A stretch of DNA of 64,000 nucleotides from Haloterrigena salifodinae (GCF_003977755.1 NZ_RQWN01000002.1:930001-994000), one strand, 5' to 3'; positions 41,967 through 51,112 are shown, numbered from the stretch's first letter. Translations and numbers: made by a program. Notes: generated by a model not told the origin, from the sequence alone.

Positions 41967-42353
41967 TTACTCGTTGAGGTGGGATCGATACCCCTTCGGC
42001 TCGAACCCGCGCCGGCAGACGACCCGTTTGCGACCGACAGTGATCGCGCTGACTTGCCCTTCGTCTTCCATGCGGTCGATGACCTCCTTGAGGCGGTCTT
42101 CCGACCAGCCGGTCTCCTGACGGACGGTCGACCGATCGACGCGGCCGCCGCGTTTGACGAGCAGTCTGAGGATTTTGTCCTCGTCGGGGAGGTCGTGTTC
42201 GTCGACCCCGTACTCGATCTCCTCGGCGTAGCTCAGTGTTTCGTCCTCGCTGTCGTCCGGTTCCTCGCCCGTCGTCTCGCCGTCTTCCGTCTCGTCTGTC
42301 GAACCGCTCGACCAGAGCGACGAAAGCTGGGTCCAGAGTTCGTTGAATACCAT
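41967..42353 (-). CDS. Winged-helix protein with acidic N-terminal segment
   Basis: The product has 128 residues. The first 55 are acidic and Ser/Thr-rich after a short amphipathic start ([14 protein letters not shown]). The rest is a MarR-like winged helix: [40 protein letters not shown] and the wing [16 protein letters not shown]. Similar C-terminal domains occur in haloarchaeal membrane-linked regulators, but no membrane helix is present here. Target and signal are unknown. It is monocistronic. Confidence 0.75.
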   Translation of the reverse strand: MVFNELWTQLSSLWSSGSTDETEDGETTGEEPDDSEDETLSYAEEIEYGVDEHDLPDEDKILRLLVKRGGRVDRSTVRQETGWSEDRLKEVIDRMEDEGQVSAITVGRKRVVCRRGFEPKGYRSHLNE

Positions 42354-42558
42354 CCGTGATCACCCTCCGTAGTCGCTAGTTGTGTCCGTTGGATACCGAT
42401 CTACCTTGCTTTTGTGTTTCATTTGGTACCTATCTCTGTAGCTGCTAATTATGGTCTGGCTATCGTAACGCTGCGGTCGGCGAATAGCACGGGCCTTGCG
42501 AACCGCAAGTCGGTTATCTCGTCACCAAGTAGACACGCGGTCTCGCCGCGACACGGCG

Positions 42559-42729
42559 TCACAGCGGACCACGCGCGCAGTGGCCGATTTGGGCACGCTC
42601 GAGGGACGCAGTCGGCAGCCGGCGTTCGATCTCGACCCACGCCATGGCTGTTCGTTCACCGTGCCGATACAAATCAGTTCGGTAGCGGTCGGCGCGTCCC
42701 CGGGTCGCCTCATCGGTCTGGCAGGCCAT
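42559..42729 (-). CDS. Possible 56-residue protein downstream of surE
   Basis: The frame runs from an ATG at 42729 to a TGA at 42559-42561, starting 27 nt after the surE stop. A GGAG motif sits ten bases before the ATG, an unusually clear ribosome-binding site for this genome. The product is basic and helical: ADRYRTDLYRHGERTAMAWV and EIERRLPTASLERAQIGH. I do not recognise it. Co-transcription with surE is plausible. The rest of 42364-42756 shows no gene. Confidence 0.35.
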   Translation of the reverse strand: MACQTDEATRGRADRYRTDLYRHGERTAMAWVEIERRLPTASLERAQIGHCARGPL

Positions 42730-42756
42730 ATCAATCACTCCTTGGTTTCGGGTCGA

Positions 42757-43563
42757 TTATCGCTCCGTCGAGTCGACGGACTCCGGGTACGCGTCGGCCA
42801 GCGCCGACAGCCCCTCGTAACGGTTCGTCGAGTGCGGGGCGGTCAGCGGCGAGACGCTGATCCGTCCCTCGACGACCGCGCGGCGGTCCGTCCCCTCGGG
42901 GTCGGGCAGCGTCTCGGGATCCATTCGCTCCCAGACGCGGTCTTGGAGGTGGACGCGGTCGCCGTCGCGCTTGGCGTCCATCTCGTAGCGCTTCGAGGGG
43001 CGGGTGACCTCGAGCGGCGCCGGGTCGCCGTCGGCCAGCGGGACGTTGACGTTGAGGTAGGCCGCGTGCTCGAAGACGCCCGCCTCGAGGGCGTTCTCGA
43101 CCAAGTAAGAGGTCACACGCGTCGCCTCGTCGAAGTCCTCCGGCTGCAGGTCGATCTCGCTCAGCGGCCCCCGTTTGGGTGGGACGTACATCGACGTCGC
43201 GATGGCGGGGACGTCGAAGAACGCGGCCTCGACGGCGGCGCTGATCGTTCCCGAGCGCCCGAGGACGTACTCGCCCAGATTCGCGCCCTCGTTACAGCCG
43301 GCGACGACGATGTCGGGGAACGGGCCGAGTTCGGCCAGCCCGGCGACGACGCAGTCCGAGGGCGTGCCGTGGACGGCGTACCCCAGCTCGCGCTCCTCGA
43401 CGTCGACCTCGTGGGACATCGAGCGGCCGCAGGCGCTCTGGTCGGTCGCGGGGGCGACGACGGTCACGTTGCCCAGCTCCGAGAGGGCGTCGTACAGCGC
43501 CCGGATGCCGGTGCTGTCGATCCCGTCGTCGTTGGTCAACAGGATCTCGAGGGGGTCGCTCAT
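42757..43563 (-). CDS. surE: 5'/3'-nucleotidase SurE
   Basis: The product has 268 residues. SurE dephosphorylates nucleoside 5'/3'-monophosphates using a divalent metal. ILLTNDDGIDSTGIRALYDA holds the paired metal-binding aspartates (NDDG). VVAPATDQSACGRSMS supplies the conserved Ser, GTPSDCVVAGL follows, and VVAGCNEGANLGEYVLGRSG holds the Asn ligand and the YSGTVSAA-like loop. The length is normal for archaeal SurE. It is monocistronic or followed by the small frame at 42559. Confidence 0.95.
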   Translation of the reverse strand: MSDPLEILLTNDDGIDSTGIRALYDALSELGNVTVVAPATDQSACGRSMSHEVDVEERELGYAVHGTPSDCVVAGLAELGPFPDIVVAGCNEGANLGEYVLGRSGTISAAVEAAFFDVPAIATSMYVPPKRGPLSEIDLQPEDFDEATRVTSYLVENALEAGVFEHAAYLNVNVPLADGDPAPLEVTRPSKRYEMDAKRDGDRVHLQDRVWERMDPETLPDPEGTDRRAVVEGRISVSPLTAPHSTNRYEGLSALADAYPESVDSTER

Positions 43564-43686
43564 ATCGTTCGGGTCGGAGGCCGGCGCGAAAAGCCCACCG
43601 CTTTGGCAGGTCTATGGCAGGCCGGCCCCGAGGCCGATCGCTCGGGAGTCGCCAGAACTATTATTTCAGAAGTATATCACGACGTA

Positions 43687-43851
43687 ATGCAATCTGAACT
43701 CCCGGTTATCGTCGCGCTGGTCGTCGTTCTCGTCGGGATTCCGTTTGCGATGTTTCTAGTGAAGATACTGCGGGGTGACTTCTGGCCATTGCGTCTATAC
43801 GACGAGTATCGAGACGGGAAACGCGACGGGCCCACGCCAGACGAGAAGTGA
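43687..43851 (+). CDS. 54-residue single-helix membrane protein
   Basis: MQSELPVIVALVVVLVGIPF begins one transmembrane helix (about 5-26). A charged tail follows (FWPLRLYDEYRDGKRDGPTP). The inside/outside charge pattern suggests the C-terminus faces the cytosol. No family is recognised. The ATG at 43687 has a TATA-like ACTATTATT about 27 nt upstream, matching a leaderless promoter, which supports a real gene despite the length. Confidence 0.55.
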   Translation: MQSELPVIVALVVVLVGIPFAMFLVKILRGDFWPLRLYDEYRDGKRDGPTPDEK

Positions 43852-43925
43852 GCGCCCGTCCTCTCTGAATCGACGTCTCCCGTCGTCACGGAGTCCGATA
43901 CCGATATCGCCGACCCACCGACCGC

Positions 43926-45524
43926 TCAGCCGATGCGGTCGACGATCGTCTCCTCGTCGACGACCAGGTTGTACGCCTCCTCGTCGTCGTTCCAGAGCGC
44001 GAGGATCCGTTCGAACGAGCAGACCTCGCCGTAGTCGGCCTCGAGCAGCGGCCGGTTGAGCGAGCTCTCGGCGGTGACGACGGCGTAGTGGTCGATCGAC
44101 TCGCTGCCGTCGCTGATCTTGAAAAGCGGGTTGGAGCGGCCGCCGTGATCGCCGCCCTCGCGGTCGGCGTCGCTCAGCGAGCGGCTGAGTTTCGCCGCAA
44201 CGAGGTCGATCCGGTTAGTCACGTGGCGTTCCATCTCGGCCATCTTCGCCCAGTCGCTGGTCTCGAGCGAGAGGTCGATCCGCCGCTTTCCGTCGAGGCG
44301 TAACAGCGAGGTCGAGAACTGGACGTCGACGTTGACGAACTCGCCGGGGGCGTGCTCGGCGTCGTCGGCCGGCGTCGCCTCGTCGAGTTTCCGCTGGAAG
44401 GAGGGAACGGCGAGGTCTGGCCTGACGTCGAACGTCCAGCCCCGATCCGTCGGGCGCTCGCCTGGCCAGAGGCGGACGGTGGGGCCGTAGACGGTCACCC
44501 GGCCGCGGCGGGCAGCGGCGTCATCCGCTTCGGTCTCTTCAGCCCCTTCAACTTCGCTGTCGTCGTCGGACTCGTCGAAGCCCATCTCCGCGGGCGTCCA
44601 TAGTCGCTCGTCCTCGAGTTCGCGCTCGAGTTCGCGCAGTCGGACGCTGGTGTTCTTGTCCGCGGGCGCCATCGCCAGCAGCGTCCCGTCGGGCGCGAGC
44701 GTCTCGAGGGCCGACCGCAGGACGGCCGCCGGGTCCTCGAGTTCGCTCAGGACGTTGCAGGCGAGGACGAGGTCGAAGCCGTCGTCGGGGGCGGTGGGAT
44801 CGAACGCGTCGCCGTCGGCGTCGCCCGCGCCCACCGCGCCGGGGTCGAACGCCTCGACGGTCGTCCGGTGGATCGTCGGGTGGACATTCGGCCCGGTCTC
44901 CTCGAGCAGTTCCTCGAGCACGTCGGCGGCCGCGCTCGGTTCGACGGCGTGGTAGTCGAGCAGGGCGTCGTCGGGGAGGTAGTCACAGAGCCCCAGCGCG
45001 GGGCCGCCGACGCCGGCGCCAATGTCGAGGACGCGAAGCGACCGTCCCAGCAGGCCACGCTCGGCGAGGTCGTCCAGCGCGTACTGGACGGCCGCGTAGT
45101 AGCCCGGCAGGTGGTAGATCGCGTAGCCGGCGGCGACGTCGTCGTCGTACTCGACCGGCCGGCGCTCGAGATAGCGGCTCTTGAACCGCCGGATCGTCGA
45201 CCGCAGGAGTTCGCCCGTGGCGTCCGCGTGCCAGTCGACGCCGTAGCGCTCGACGAGCAGGTCCTCGAGGCGCTGTTCGTACGCCGCGGGGAAGCGCTCG
45301 ACGGGGCCGCGGTTGGGCGCGACGGGATCGTCCGTGACGGGGACGAAGGTACCGTCGTCGCGCTTGACCAACTCGAGTTCGGGCGCCAGTTCGCGGAGGT
45401 GCTGGCGAACGACCGCCGGGTGTGGGTTGCCCTCGACGTACTCGCAGATCTCGTCGGGGTCGATCGGGCGGACGTTCTGCAGGTACTTCGCGTTCGAGCG
45501 GACTGAGTCGCGCTGGTCGCTCAT
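43926..45524 (-). CDS. Rsm22-like class I SAM-dependent methyltransferase
   Basis: The product has 532 residues from the ATG at 45524. A short N-terminal wHTH-like part (about 15-60; DEICEYVEGNPHPAVVRQHL) precedes the SAM domain. Motif I is LRVLDIGAGVGGPALGLCDY, with DYHAVEPSAAADVLEELLEE and DLVLACNVLSELEDPAAVLR after it. The C-terminal half, with an acidic insertion, fits Rsm22-type proteins implicated in small-subunit ribosome assembly in mitochondria and archaea. The substrate is uncertain. It overlaps the tyrA stop by ATGA (45521-45524), so the two are translated together although metabolically unrelated. Confidence 0.75.
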   Translation of the reverse strand: MSDQRDSVRSNAKYLQNVRPIDPDEICEYVEGNPHPAVVRQHLRELAPELELVKRDDGTFVPVTDDPVAPNRGPVERFPAAYEQRLEDLLVERYGVDWHADATGELLRSTIRRFKSRYLERRPVEYDDDVAAGYAIYHLPGYYAAVQYALDDLAERGLLGRSLRVLDIGAGVGGPALGLCDYLPDDALLDYHAVEPSAAADVLEELLEETGPNVHPTIHRTTVEAFDPGAVGAGDADGDAFDPTAPDDGFDLVLACNVLSELEDPAAVLRSALETLAPDGTLLAMAPADKNTSVRLRELERELEDERLWTPAEMGFDESDDDSEVEGAEETEADDAAARRGRVTVYGPTVRLWPGERPTDRGWTFDVRPDLAVPSFQRKLDEATPADDAEHAPGEFVNVDVQFSTSLLRLDGKRRIDLSLETSDWAKMAEMERHVTNRIDLVAAKLSRSLSDADREGGDHGGRSNPLFKISDGSESIDHYAVVTAESSLNRPLLEADYGEVCSFERILALWNDDEEAYNLVVDEETIVDRIG

Positions 45525-46357
45525 CGGGTTGATTCTCCGTTCGTCTCGCTGTTTGGTTGTCCGTTCATTTCGCTCTCCGTCCGGCCGTTCGGTTCGCCGG
45601 AATCGGTCGCCGCGTCGGACTGCCACCGATCGGCCGCCTCCTGATAGAGCGTCTCGAGTTCCTCGCGGTCGGCGTCGGCGACGGTCGCGGCGGCGTCGGC
45701 GATCGCGTCGGCGCCGTCGAAGGCCTCCTGGATGTCGGCGTAGACGCGGGGCGTCCCCTCGGTCATCTGTTCAGCGAGGGTCTCCAGTCCCTCGTAGATC
45801 GGCGTCTCGAAGCCGTCGGGGACCGGTTCCGCGGCCAGCGCGAATGACAGGACGGCGGCGTGGGTGGCCGCCTGGACCGTCTCCATCGCGTCGTCGTGTT
45901 CCGTCGCTGTCGTCGCGACGAGGTCGTTGCCCCGCGCCGCGAGCGCGTCGAGGAGCGTTTCGATCGTCGGTCCGGCGGCGTCGCGGACGACGGCGATCGA
46001 ACCGGGCGCTCGCTCGGGCGCGAACAGCGGGTGGAGGCTCGCCCGCTCGAGGTCGGGCGCGTGCGTCGCCATCGCCTCGAGGGGCGGCCCCATCACGCCG
46101 GAGACGTCGACGATCGCCCCCTCTGCACGGTCGGCGTGGTCGGCGACGGCCTCGACGGCGTGGGTCATCGGCACCGCGATACAGACCACGTCGTAGCTGT
46201 CGGTCCCCTCGAGCGGCGCGGTGTCGGTGTCGTCCCCGACCGCGTCGGCTGCGGCGGCCGCGGCGTCGGCGTCGACGTCGGCGAACGTCACCGAAGCGTC
46301 TACGGCACGGCCGAGCCACGTCCCCATCGCCCCCGCGCCGACGATCAGTACGTCCAT
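45521..46357 (-). CDS. tyrA: Prephenate dehydrogenase TyrA
   Basis: The product has 278 residues. Prephenate dehydrogenase makes 4-hydroxyphenylpyruvate for tyrosine. The NAD(P) fold begins at once (MDVLIVGAGAMGTWLGRAVD). Other blocks are DVVCIAVPMTHAVEAVADHA, GAIVDVSGVMGPPLEAM and ASLHPLFAPERAPGSIAVVR (the HPLFGP-type substrate motif). The C-terminal 25 residues are a repetitive NG-rich acidic tail (NGRTESEMNGQPNSETNG) not needed by the family. aroA and aroC are 5-12 kb away on the other strand. It is first in a two-gene operon with the Rsm22-like gene. Confidence 0.92.
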   Translation of the reverse strand: MDVLIVGAGAMGTWLGRAVDASVTFADVDADAAAAAADAVGDDTDTAPLEGTDSYDVVCIAVPMTHAVEAVADHADRAEGAIVDVSGVMGPPLEAMATHAPDLERASLHPLFAPERAPGSIAVVRDAAGPTIETLLDALAARGNDLVATTATEHDDAMETVQAATHAAVLSFALAAEPVPDGFETPIYEGLETLAEQMTEGTPRVYADIQEAFDGADAIADAAATVADADREELETLYQEAADRWQSDAATDSGEPNGRTESEMNGQPNSETNGESTR

Positions 46358-46543
46358 CGGCCCCTGCTACCGTCCGGCGTCGCAAAAGCGGTTCGATCGA
46401 TCGGCTCCCGTGACCGTCCGCTCGCTCGAGGCGTCCGCACCGGCCGTCCGTCAGTTCGTCGAACGTCTCGTTCCCGATGGCTATTTCCACGAGGTGTGTT
46501 ATCTACTCCCAAATGTTAACTCACCGGTCTCCGTACTGGCCGT

Positions 46544-47275
46544 ATGGGCGTGCCAGAGCGGCCGACGTTTTCGTCCGACGCCAGCAGACGGATCTACGAG
46601 TACGTCGAGCGCAACGGAACCGTTGCGCGACACAAAGTCATGGACGTGGTAGCGTTGCCGTCCACGGAGTTCGAGTCCCACCTCGAGTCGCTGAAGGCCG
46701 ACGGCTATCTCGAGGAAGACGGCGGCACGCTGCAGATCGCCGTCGAGTTCGGCGCGGTCGCAGAACACGAGACCGACGACCGAACGTTCGTCGTCCGGCC
46801 GGGACGCCAGTCCGACTTCGACGGGCTCATCGAGACGATCAGGGACGTCACAGCCGAGGAGACCTACGTCGTCGCCGAGGCCATCGCCGAGGAACTCCTC
46901 TACGAAGATACCGTCACCAGACACAACACCATCAAATCCCGGATGTTCTTCGTCGCGACGATCGACGGCGACGTCGTCGGCTGGACCCACCTCGACCTCC
47001 CGCAGGTCGATCAGCTTCGGGGGACCGCCCAGCAGACCGTCGGCGTCCGCGAGGCCCACCAGGGACACGGGATCGGAAGCAAACTCCTCCAGCGGGGCCT
47101 CGAGTGGGCCGAAGCCAACGGCTACCGGAAGGTGTACAACAGCGTTCCCATCACCAACGACCGCGCTCTCGAGTTCCTCACCGAACACGGCTGGGACACC
47201 GAGGCGATCCGCCGGGACCACTACGAGATCGACGGCGACCCCGTCGACGAGGTGATGATGGCCCGCGAGCTGTGA
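46544..47275 (+). CDS. GNAT acetyltransferase with N-terminal winged helix
   Basis: The product has 243 residues. Residues about 10-65 form a winged helix (RRIYEYVERNGTVARHKVMD, LESLKADGYLEEDGGTLQI). A GNAT domain follows (about 80-240): RTFVVRPGRQSDFDGLIETI, MFFVATIDGDVVGWTHLDL, the acetyl-CoA loop VREAHQGHGIGSKLLQRGLE (Q/RxxGxG/A) and NDRALEFLTEHGW. The substrate is unknown. Fusion of a DNA-binding-like domain to GNAT is common in haloarchaea. It lies 48 nt before the flavin oxidoreductase in the same direction, so co-transcription is likely. Confidence 0.88.
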   Translation: MGVPERPTFSSDASRRIYEYVERNGTVARHKVMDVVALPSTEFESHLESLKADGYLEEDGGTLQIAVEFGAVAEHETDDRTFVVRPGRQSDFDGLIETIRDVTAEETYVVAEAIAEELLYEDTVTRHNTIKSRMFFVATIDGDVVGWTHLDLPQVDQLRGTAQQTVGVREAHQGHGIGSKLLQRGLEWAEANGYRKVYNSVPITNDRALEFLTEHGWDTEAIRRDHYEIDGDPVDEVMMAREL

Positions 47276-47322
47276 GCCGACGGTGCCGGGATTCTTGACC
47301 GCCCGCCCCGTGAGTTCCGACC

Positions 47323-48402
47323 ATGACACGGATCGGAATCGTCGGTGCGGGTGCGGCGGCGGCCGCCGCCGCGTACGCGCTCGAGTCCGCGAGCGACGAC
47401 GTTTCGGTGACGGTCCTCGAGAAGTCCGGCGGCCTCTGCGGGCGCGCGGCCACCCGCCGGCGAGAGGATGTCACATACGACTATGGCGCGAACTACGTCA
47501 AATCCGACGACAAGCGGGTCGTCGACCTACTCACGGAGACGCTCGAGACCGACGGGCTGGTCGACGTCACCGACCCGGTCTGGACCTTCGACGCCGACGG
47601 CCAGATCTCCGAGGGTCGGGACGCCGACGACCACAAGTGGACCTACGAGGCTGGGCTGACCCAGATCGCCAAGCGCCTGTTCGCGCGCACCGACGCGACG
47701 ATCCACCGCAACACGCGCGTCAAGGCGATTTCTCGAGAGTCGGCCGCGGGGACGTGGCGACTCGAGGACGACGCGGGCGACCGGTGGGGACCGTTCGACG
47801 CCCTCCTGTTGAACCCGCCGGCGCCACAGACCGCCGATTTGCTGCGGTCGGCCGAGTGGGACGCCGATACTGATACCGACGCTGACGCCGATTCCGACGT
47901 TCCGCAACGGCTCGCCGACGCGGCCGAGGCCGTCCCCTACCGAACGATCTGGACGGGCGTGTTCCACTACCCGTTCGAACTTGACGTCCCCTACTACGCG
48001 CTCGTCAACACGGACAAGGCCCACGAGATCGGGTGGATCGGCCGCGAGGAGTGTAAGCCGGGGCACGTCCCCGACGGCGAGTCGCTGCTAGTCGTCCAGG
48101 CCAACCACGAGTGGTCCGTCGACCGCTACGACGACGACCCCGACGCAACCCTCGAGGCCCTCGCCGAACTGACCGCCGATCTGCTGGGCGACGACCGCCT
48201 GCACGAACCCGACTGGACGGACCACCAGGGCTGGCGCTACGCGCTGCCCGAGGACGGCGTCGATCGCGAACCGGTTCGGGCCGCCGAGGACGTAGACCTG
48301 TACTGTCTCGGCGACTGGGTCGCCGGCGAGGGGCGACTCCACGCCGCGTTACGGAACGGCCTCGAGACCGGCGAGCGTATCGCGGAGAACGTATCGAACT
48401 GA
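47323..48402 (+). CDS. NAD(P)/FAD-dependent oxidoreductase (renalase-like)
   Basis: The product has 359 residues. The FAD Rossmann motif is IGIVGAGAAAAAAAYALESA, with VTVLEKSGGLCGRAATRRRE after it, the amine-oxidase-type GG-doublet and arginine region. DLYCLGDWVAGEGRLHAALR near the end contacts the flavin pyrophosphate. YDYGANYVKSDDKRVVDLLT fits renalase-like or small amine-oxidase-like proteins. An acidic TDTDADADSD insertion near 188 is a haloarchaeal feature. The reaction is not assignable from sequence. It probably shares a transcript with the GNAT gene upstream. Confidence 0.87.
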   Translation: MTRIGIVGAGAAAAAAAYALESASDDVSVTVLEKSGGLCGRAATRRREDVTYDYGANYVKSDDKRVVDLLTETLETDGLVDVTDPVWTFDADGQISEGRDADDHKWTYEAGLTQIAKRLFARTDATIHRNTRVKAISRESAAGTWRLEDDAGDRWGPFDALLLNPPAPQTADLLRSAEWDADTDTDADADSDVPQRLADAAEAVPYRTIWTGVFHYPFELDVPYYALVNTDKAHEIGWIGREECKPGHVPDGESLLVVQANHEWSVDRYDDDPDATLEALAELTADLLGDDRLHEPDWTDHQGWRYALPEDGVDREPVRAAEDVDLYCLGDWVAGEGRLHAALRNGLETGERIAENVSN

Positions 48403-48449
48403 ACGACCGGCTTCGCAGTGGCGCGCACTGAGACGTAGTGAGCGATATC

Positions 48450-48473
48450 GAGGTCGAACGAAGTGACGACCTC
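48450..48473. terminator. Hairpin between convergent genes
   Basis: GAGGTCG and CGACCTC form a perfect 7-bp stem with a 10-nt loop, between the converging oxidoreductase and M24 peptidase genes. No U-tract is present, so a termination role is tentative. Confidence 0.35.
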
Positions 48474-48557
48474 AGGGAAGTGAACTGCGTCCCGACACTG
48501 CGCCACCGAAGGAGAACGAATCCGAGCCGGCACCAACATTCCGGATCGAGAGACCGA

Positions 48558-49745
48558 TTACTCTGCAGTCGGCTCGAGTCCCACCCGATAGTCGGTCAGG
48601 TTCTCGTAGCCGTCCTCGGTGACGACGATCAGGTCCTCGATGCGGACCCCGCCCACGGCGGGATCGTAGATGCCGGGCTCGATCGAGATCACGTGGCCGG
48701 GCTCGAGGTCGCCGCCGGCGGGCGAGACGCTCGGCTGTTCGTGGATATCCAGCCCGACGCCATGGCCGGTGCTGTGGATGAAGCCGGTCTCGGTGTTCGG
48801 ATCGCTCCGGAGGGTGTCGTAGCCGGCGCCCTCGATGACGTCGCAGGCCGCGCCGTGGACCTCGGCGCCGGTGGCGCCCGCTTCGACGGCCTCGAGGGCG
48901 GTCTCGTAGGCTTCCCGCGTGACTTCGTACCGTCGCCGGGCTTCCTCACCCGGCTCGCCGCGGGCGAAGGTCCGGGTCATGTCCGCGAAGTAGCCCGTCT
49001 CCTTGTCCCGTGGGAAGATGTCGATCACGATCAGTTCGTCGGCCGCGAGCGGGCCGCTCCCGCGGTCGTGCGGGTCGGCCGCGTCGGCGCCGCAGGCGAC
49101 GATAGTCTCGTCGAGCGCGCAGCCGTGGCGCAACAGCGTGATCTCGATCGCCTCCGTGACGCGCTCGCTGGTCAGCGGCTCGCCGTCCCGCACCAGAAGG
49201 CCGTCCTCGATATCGGCGGTCGCGATCAGTTCCTCCGCGCGGGCCATCGCGGCCTCGTTGGCCCGCTGGCTCGAGCGAATCTGCTCGAGTTCCCAGTCGG
49301 TCTTCGTCGCGCGGATGGTCTCGACGATCCCCTCGGATTCGACCGTCACCGCGAGCCCCTGCTCGCGGAGGCCGTCCGCGGTCCCCGTCGGGAAGTTCTG
49401 CGGGACGGCGATTGATTCGACGCCGTGGTCCTCGAGAAACGCCGCGAGCGCGCGACTCTTGGCCTCGTAGGCGCCGTGCTCGCCGACCAGCTCCTGGTAG
49501 TCGTAGGTCGACAGCCGCGTCACGGAATCGGCGCTCGCGTCCGCCGTCGCGCGGCCGTACTCGAGTCCCGAAACGAGCAGGTGGGTGCCGTCGTCATCGA
49601 CCAGCGTCTGGTAGGGATCCGGCGCCGTGAAGCCGGAGACGTACCGCTGGTCGGCGTCCGAGGCGTCGTCGTCGATCAGGTAGCCGTCCAGCCGGTCGCT
49701 CTCGAGGTGCTCGCGCAACGGGGCGAGGTCGACGTCGAGTTCCAT
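48558..49745 (-). CDS. M24-family aminopeptidase (Xaa-Pro dipeptidase-like)
   Basis: The product has 395 residues from the ATG at 49745. An N-terminal creatinase-type domain (about 1-140; YVSGFTAPDPYQTLVDDDGT) precedes the pita-bread metallopeptidase domain. The five metal ligands are in IVIDIFPRDKETGYFADMTR (two Asp), FIHSTGHGVGLDIHE (His), ISIEPGIYDPAVGG (Glu) and VRIEDLIVVTEDGYE (Glu). The family removes N-terminal residues before proline or splits Xaa-Pro dipeptides. It is monocistronic. Sequence upstream in frame to 49769 is not conserved. Confidence 0.92.
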   Translation of the reverse strand: MELDVDLAPLREHLESDRLDGYLIDDDASDADQRYVSGFTAPDPYQTLVDDDGTHLLVSGLEYGRATADASADSVTRLSTYDYQELVGEHGAYEAKSRALAAFLEDHGVESIAVPQNFPTGTADGLREQGLAVTVESEGIVETIRATKTDWELEQIRSSQRANEAAMARAEELIATADIEDGLLVRDGEPLTSERVTEAIEITLLRHGCALDETIVACGADAADPHDRGSGPLAADELIVIDIFPRDKETGYFADMTRTFARGEPGEEARRRYEVTREAYETALEAVEAGATGAEVHGAACDVIEGAGYDTLRSDPNTETGFIHSTGHGVGLDIHEQPSVSPAGGDLEPGHVISIEPGIYDPAVGGVRIEDLIVVTEDGYENLTDYRVGLEPTAE

Positions 49746-49828
49746 AGCGGGTGTGGAACGGGCGGCCACATAATGTCGGCGGGACCGATTTCACTCGCTC
49801 ACTTCGGTCGCTCGGCCATCGATCCCGC

Positions 49829-49871
49829 CGTAGTCACACTCACTTTGCTCGCGTGACTGCCGGCGAGTCCG
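49829..49871. repeat. 43-bp dispersed hairpin repeat, copy 2
   Basis: This copy matches 14351-14393 at 39 of 43 positions, including the AGTCAC/GTGACT stem and the terminal CCGGCGAGTCC that resembles the tRNA-Ala 3' end. Here no tRNA is adjacent. It lies between the divergent M24 peptidase and lipoprotein genes. Confidence 0.75.
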
Positions 49872-49934
49872 CTCCTTCACTCGCGTTGCTCGTTCGACTG
49901 TGGACTCGAGTGTGGCACCGGACAACCCATAAAC

Positions 49935-49942
49935 TTATAAAT
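49935..49942 (+). promoter_or_regulatory. TATA box of the LolA-like lipoprotein gene
   Basis: TTATAAAT lies 22-29 nt before the ATG at 49964, ideal for a leaderless transcript. Confidence 0.6.
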
Positions 49943-49963
49943 TTCGACGATAGTCCCCCGTGC

Positions 49964-51112
49964 ATGAAGCGTCGACGGTTTCTGACGGTCGGTGCCGGCG
50001 CCGGCGTCTCGCTCGCCGGCTGCGTGAGCTATCCGTCTGCCGACGACGGGCCCTCGAGCGAGGCGCTGCTCCGTGACGCAATCGAGACGCGTCGCCACCT
50101 GCACGATCTCAGGGCCCGCCGAACGCTGTCGGTCGAGACACCGTCTGACACCGTCGAACGAACGGAACGCGTCGTCCGCCAACCGCCGGCCAAGCAGCGC
50201 CTCGAGGTCCTGGAGTCGACCGATCCGGACGCGCCGGTCGGATCGGTCACCGTCACCAACCGCGAGACGACGTGGGAGTACAACCCCGAGGAGGAGCTCG
50301 TCGACATCCAGTTTCACGGCACCAAGGTCGACGCCGACCGGACGCTGCGGGTCCTCGAGAGCCTGCTCGAGAACTACCGGCTCGGCTACGAGGGGACGAC
50401 GACCGTCGACGGCCGGGAGGCCCACGTCGTCGAGACGCGGCCGCCGATCGAGGAGACCGGGCGGCAACTCAATCTCGTCGTCGGCGATACGACCTACGCC
50501 GTCCCGCTGTCGACCGACGACCTCGAGGATCTCGAGGTCACCCGGACGATCTGTATCGACGACGAGTACCGGTATCCGGTCAGGGAGCGCAACGAGGTCC
50601 GCGACGGCGGCGAGATCCGCTACCGACTGACCGTCACCTACGAGGACCTCGCGATCGACGAGGGCGTCGACTCGGAAACGTTCACCTACCAGCCGCCGGC
50701 GGACGCGACGGTCGTCACGGACGGGACGGAACCGGAGGGGATCTTCGACTCGATCGACGAAGCCAAGGCGAACGTCCCCTACGAGCTGCCGGAGGCGGCG
50801 ATCCCCGACGCTTACCTCCTCGATCGAATCACCGTCGTCGAGCGAGCCGAGAAGTACGGCGGGGTGACGACGACGCTGTGGTACAACGATCCGAACGTCG
50901 TCGCCCGCGAACTCTACGTCGTCGTCCGCGAGCAGGGCCGGTTCGATCCGGACGTCCTCGAGGAGATCGAGATCGACGGCCGAACGGCCTACTATCGTGA
51001 CGGCCGGATCCAGAGCATCTTCTGGGACTGCGACGACCTGAGCTACGAGGTCTCGAGTCTGGTCGAGGGCGAGCCGATCCGAGAGATCGCAGCCTCGATC
51101 GGCTGTCCGTAG
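49964..51112 (+). CDS. LolA/RseB-like Tat lipoprotein
   Basis: The product has 382 residues from the ATG at 49964. KRRRFLTVGAGAGVSLAGC supplies the Tat motif and lipobox cysteine. The mature part begins with a LolA-like half-barrel (about 45-220; RARRTLSVETPSDTVERTER, KQRLEVLESTDPDAPVGSVT, WEYNPEEELVDIQF). A second domain (about 240-380; DAYLLDRITVVERAEKYGGV, ARELYVVVREQGRFDPDVLE) resembles the DUF4367-type C-terminal domain. These proteins may carry lipids or monitor the envelope; there is no outer membrane here, so the role is open. It is monocistronic. 51113-51371 shows no gene. Confidence 0.8.
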   Translation: MKRRRFLTVGAGAGVSLAGCVSYPSADDGPSSEALLRDAIETRRHLHDLRARRTLSVETPSDTVERTERVVRQPPAKQRLEVLESTDPDAPVGSVTVTNRETTWEYNPEEELVDIQFHGTKVDADRTLRVLESLLENYRLGYEGTTTVDGREAHVVETRPPIEETGRQLNLVVGDTTYAVPLSTDDLEDLEVTRTICIDDEYRYPVRERNEVRDGGEIRYRLTVTYEDLAIDEGVDSETFTYQPPADATVVTDGTEPEGIFDSIDEAKANVPYELPEAAIPDAYLLDRITVVERAEKYGGVTTTLWYNDPNVVARELYVVVREQGRFDPDVLEEIEIDGRTAYYRDGRIQSIFWDCDDLSYEVSSLVEGEPIREIAASIGCP

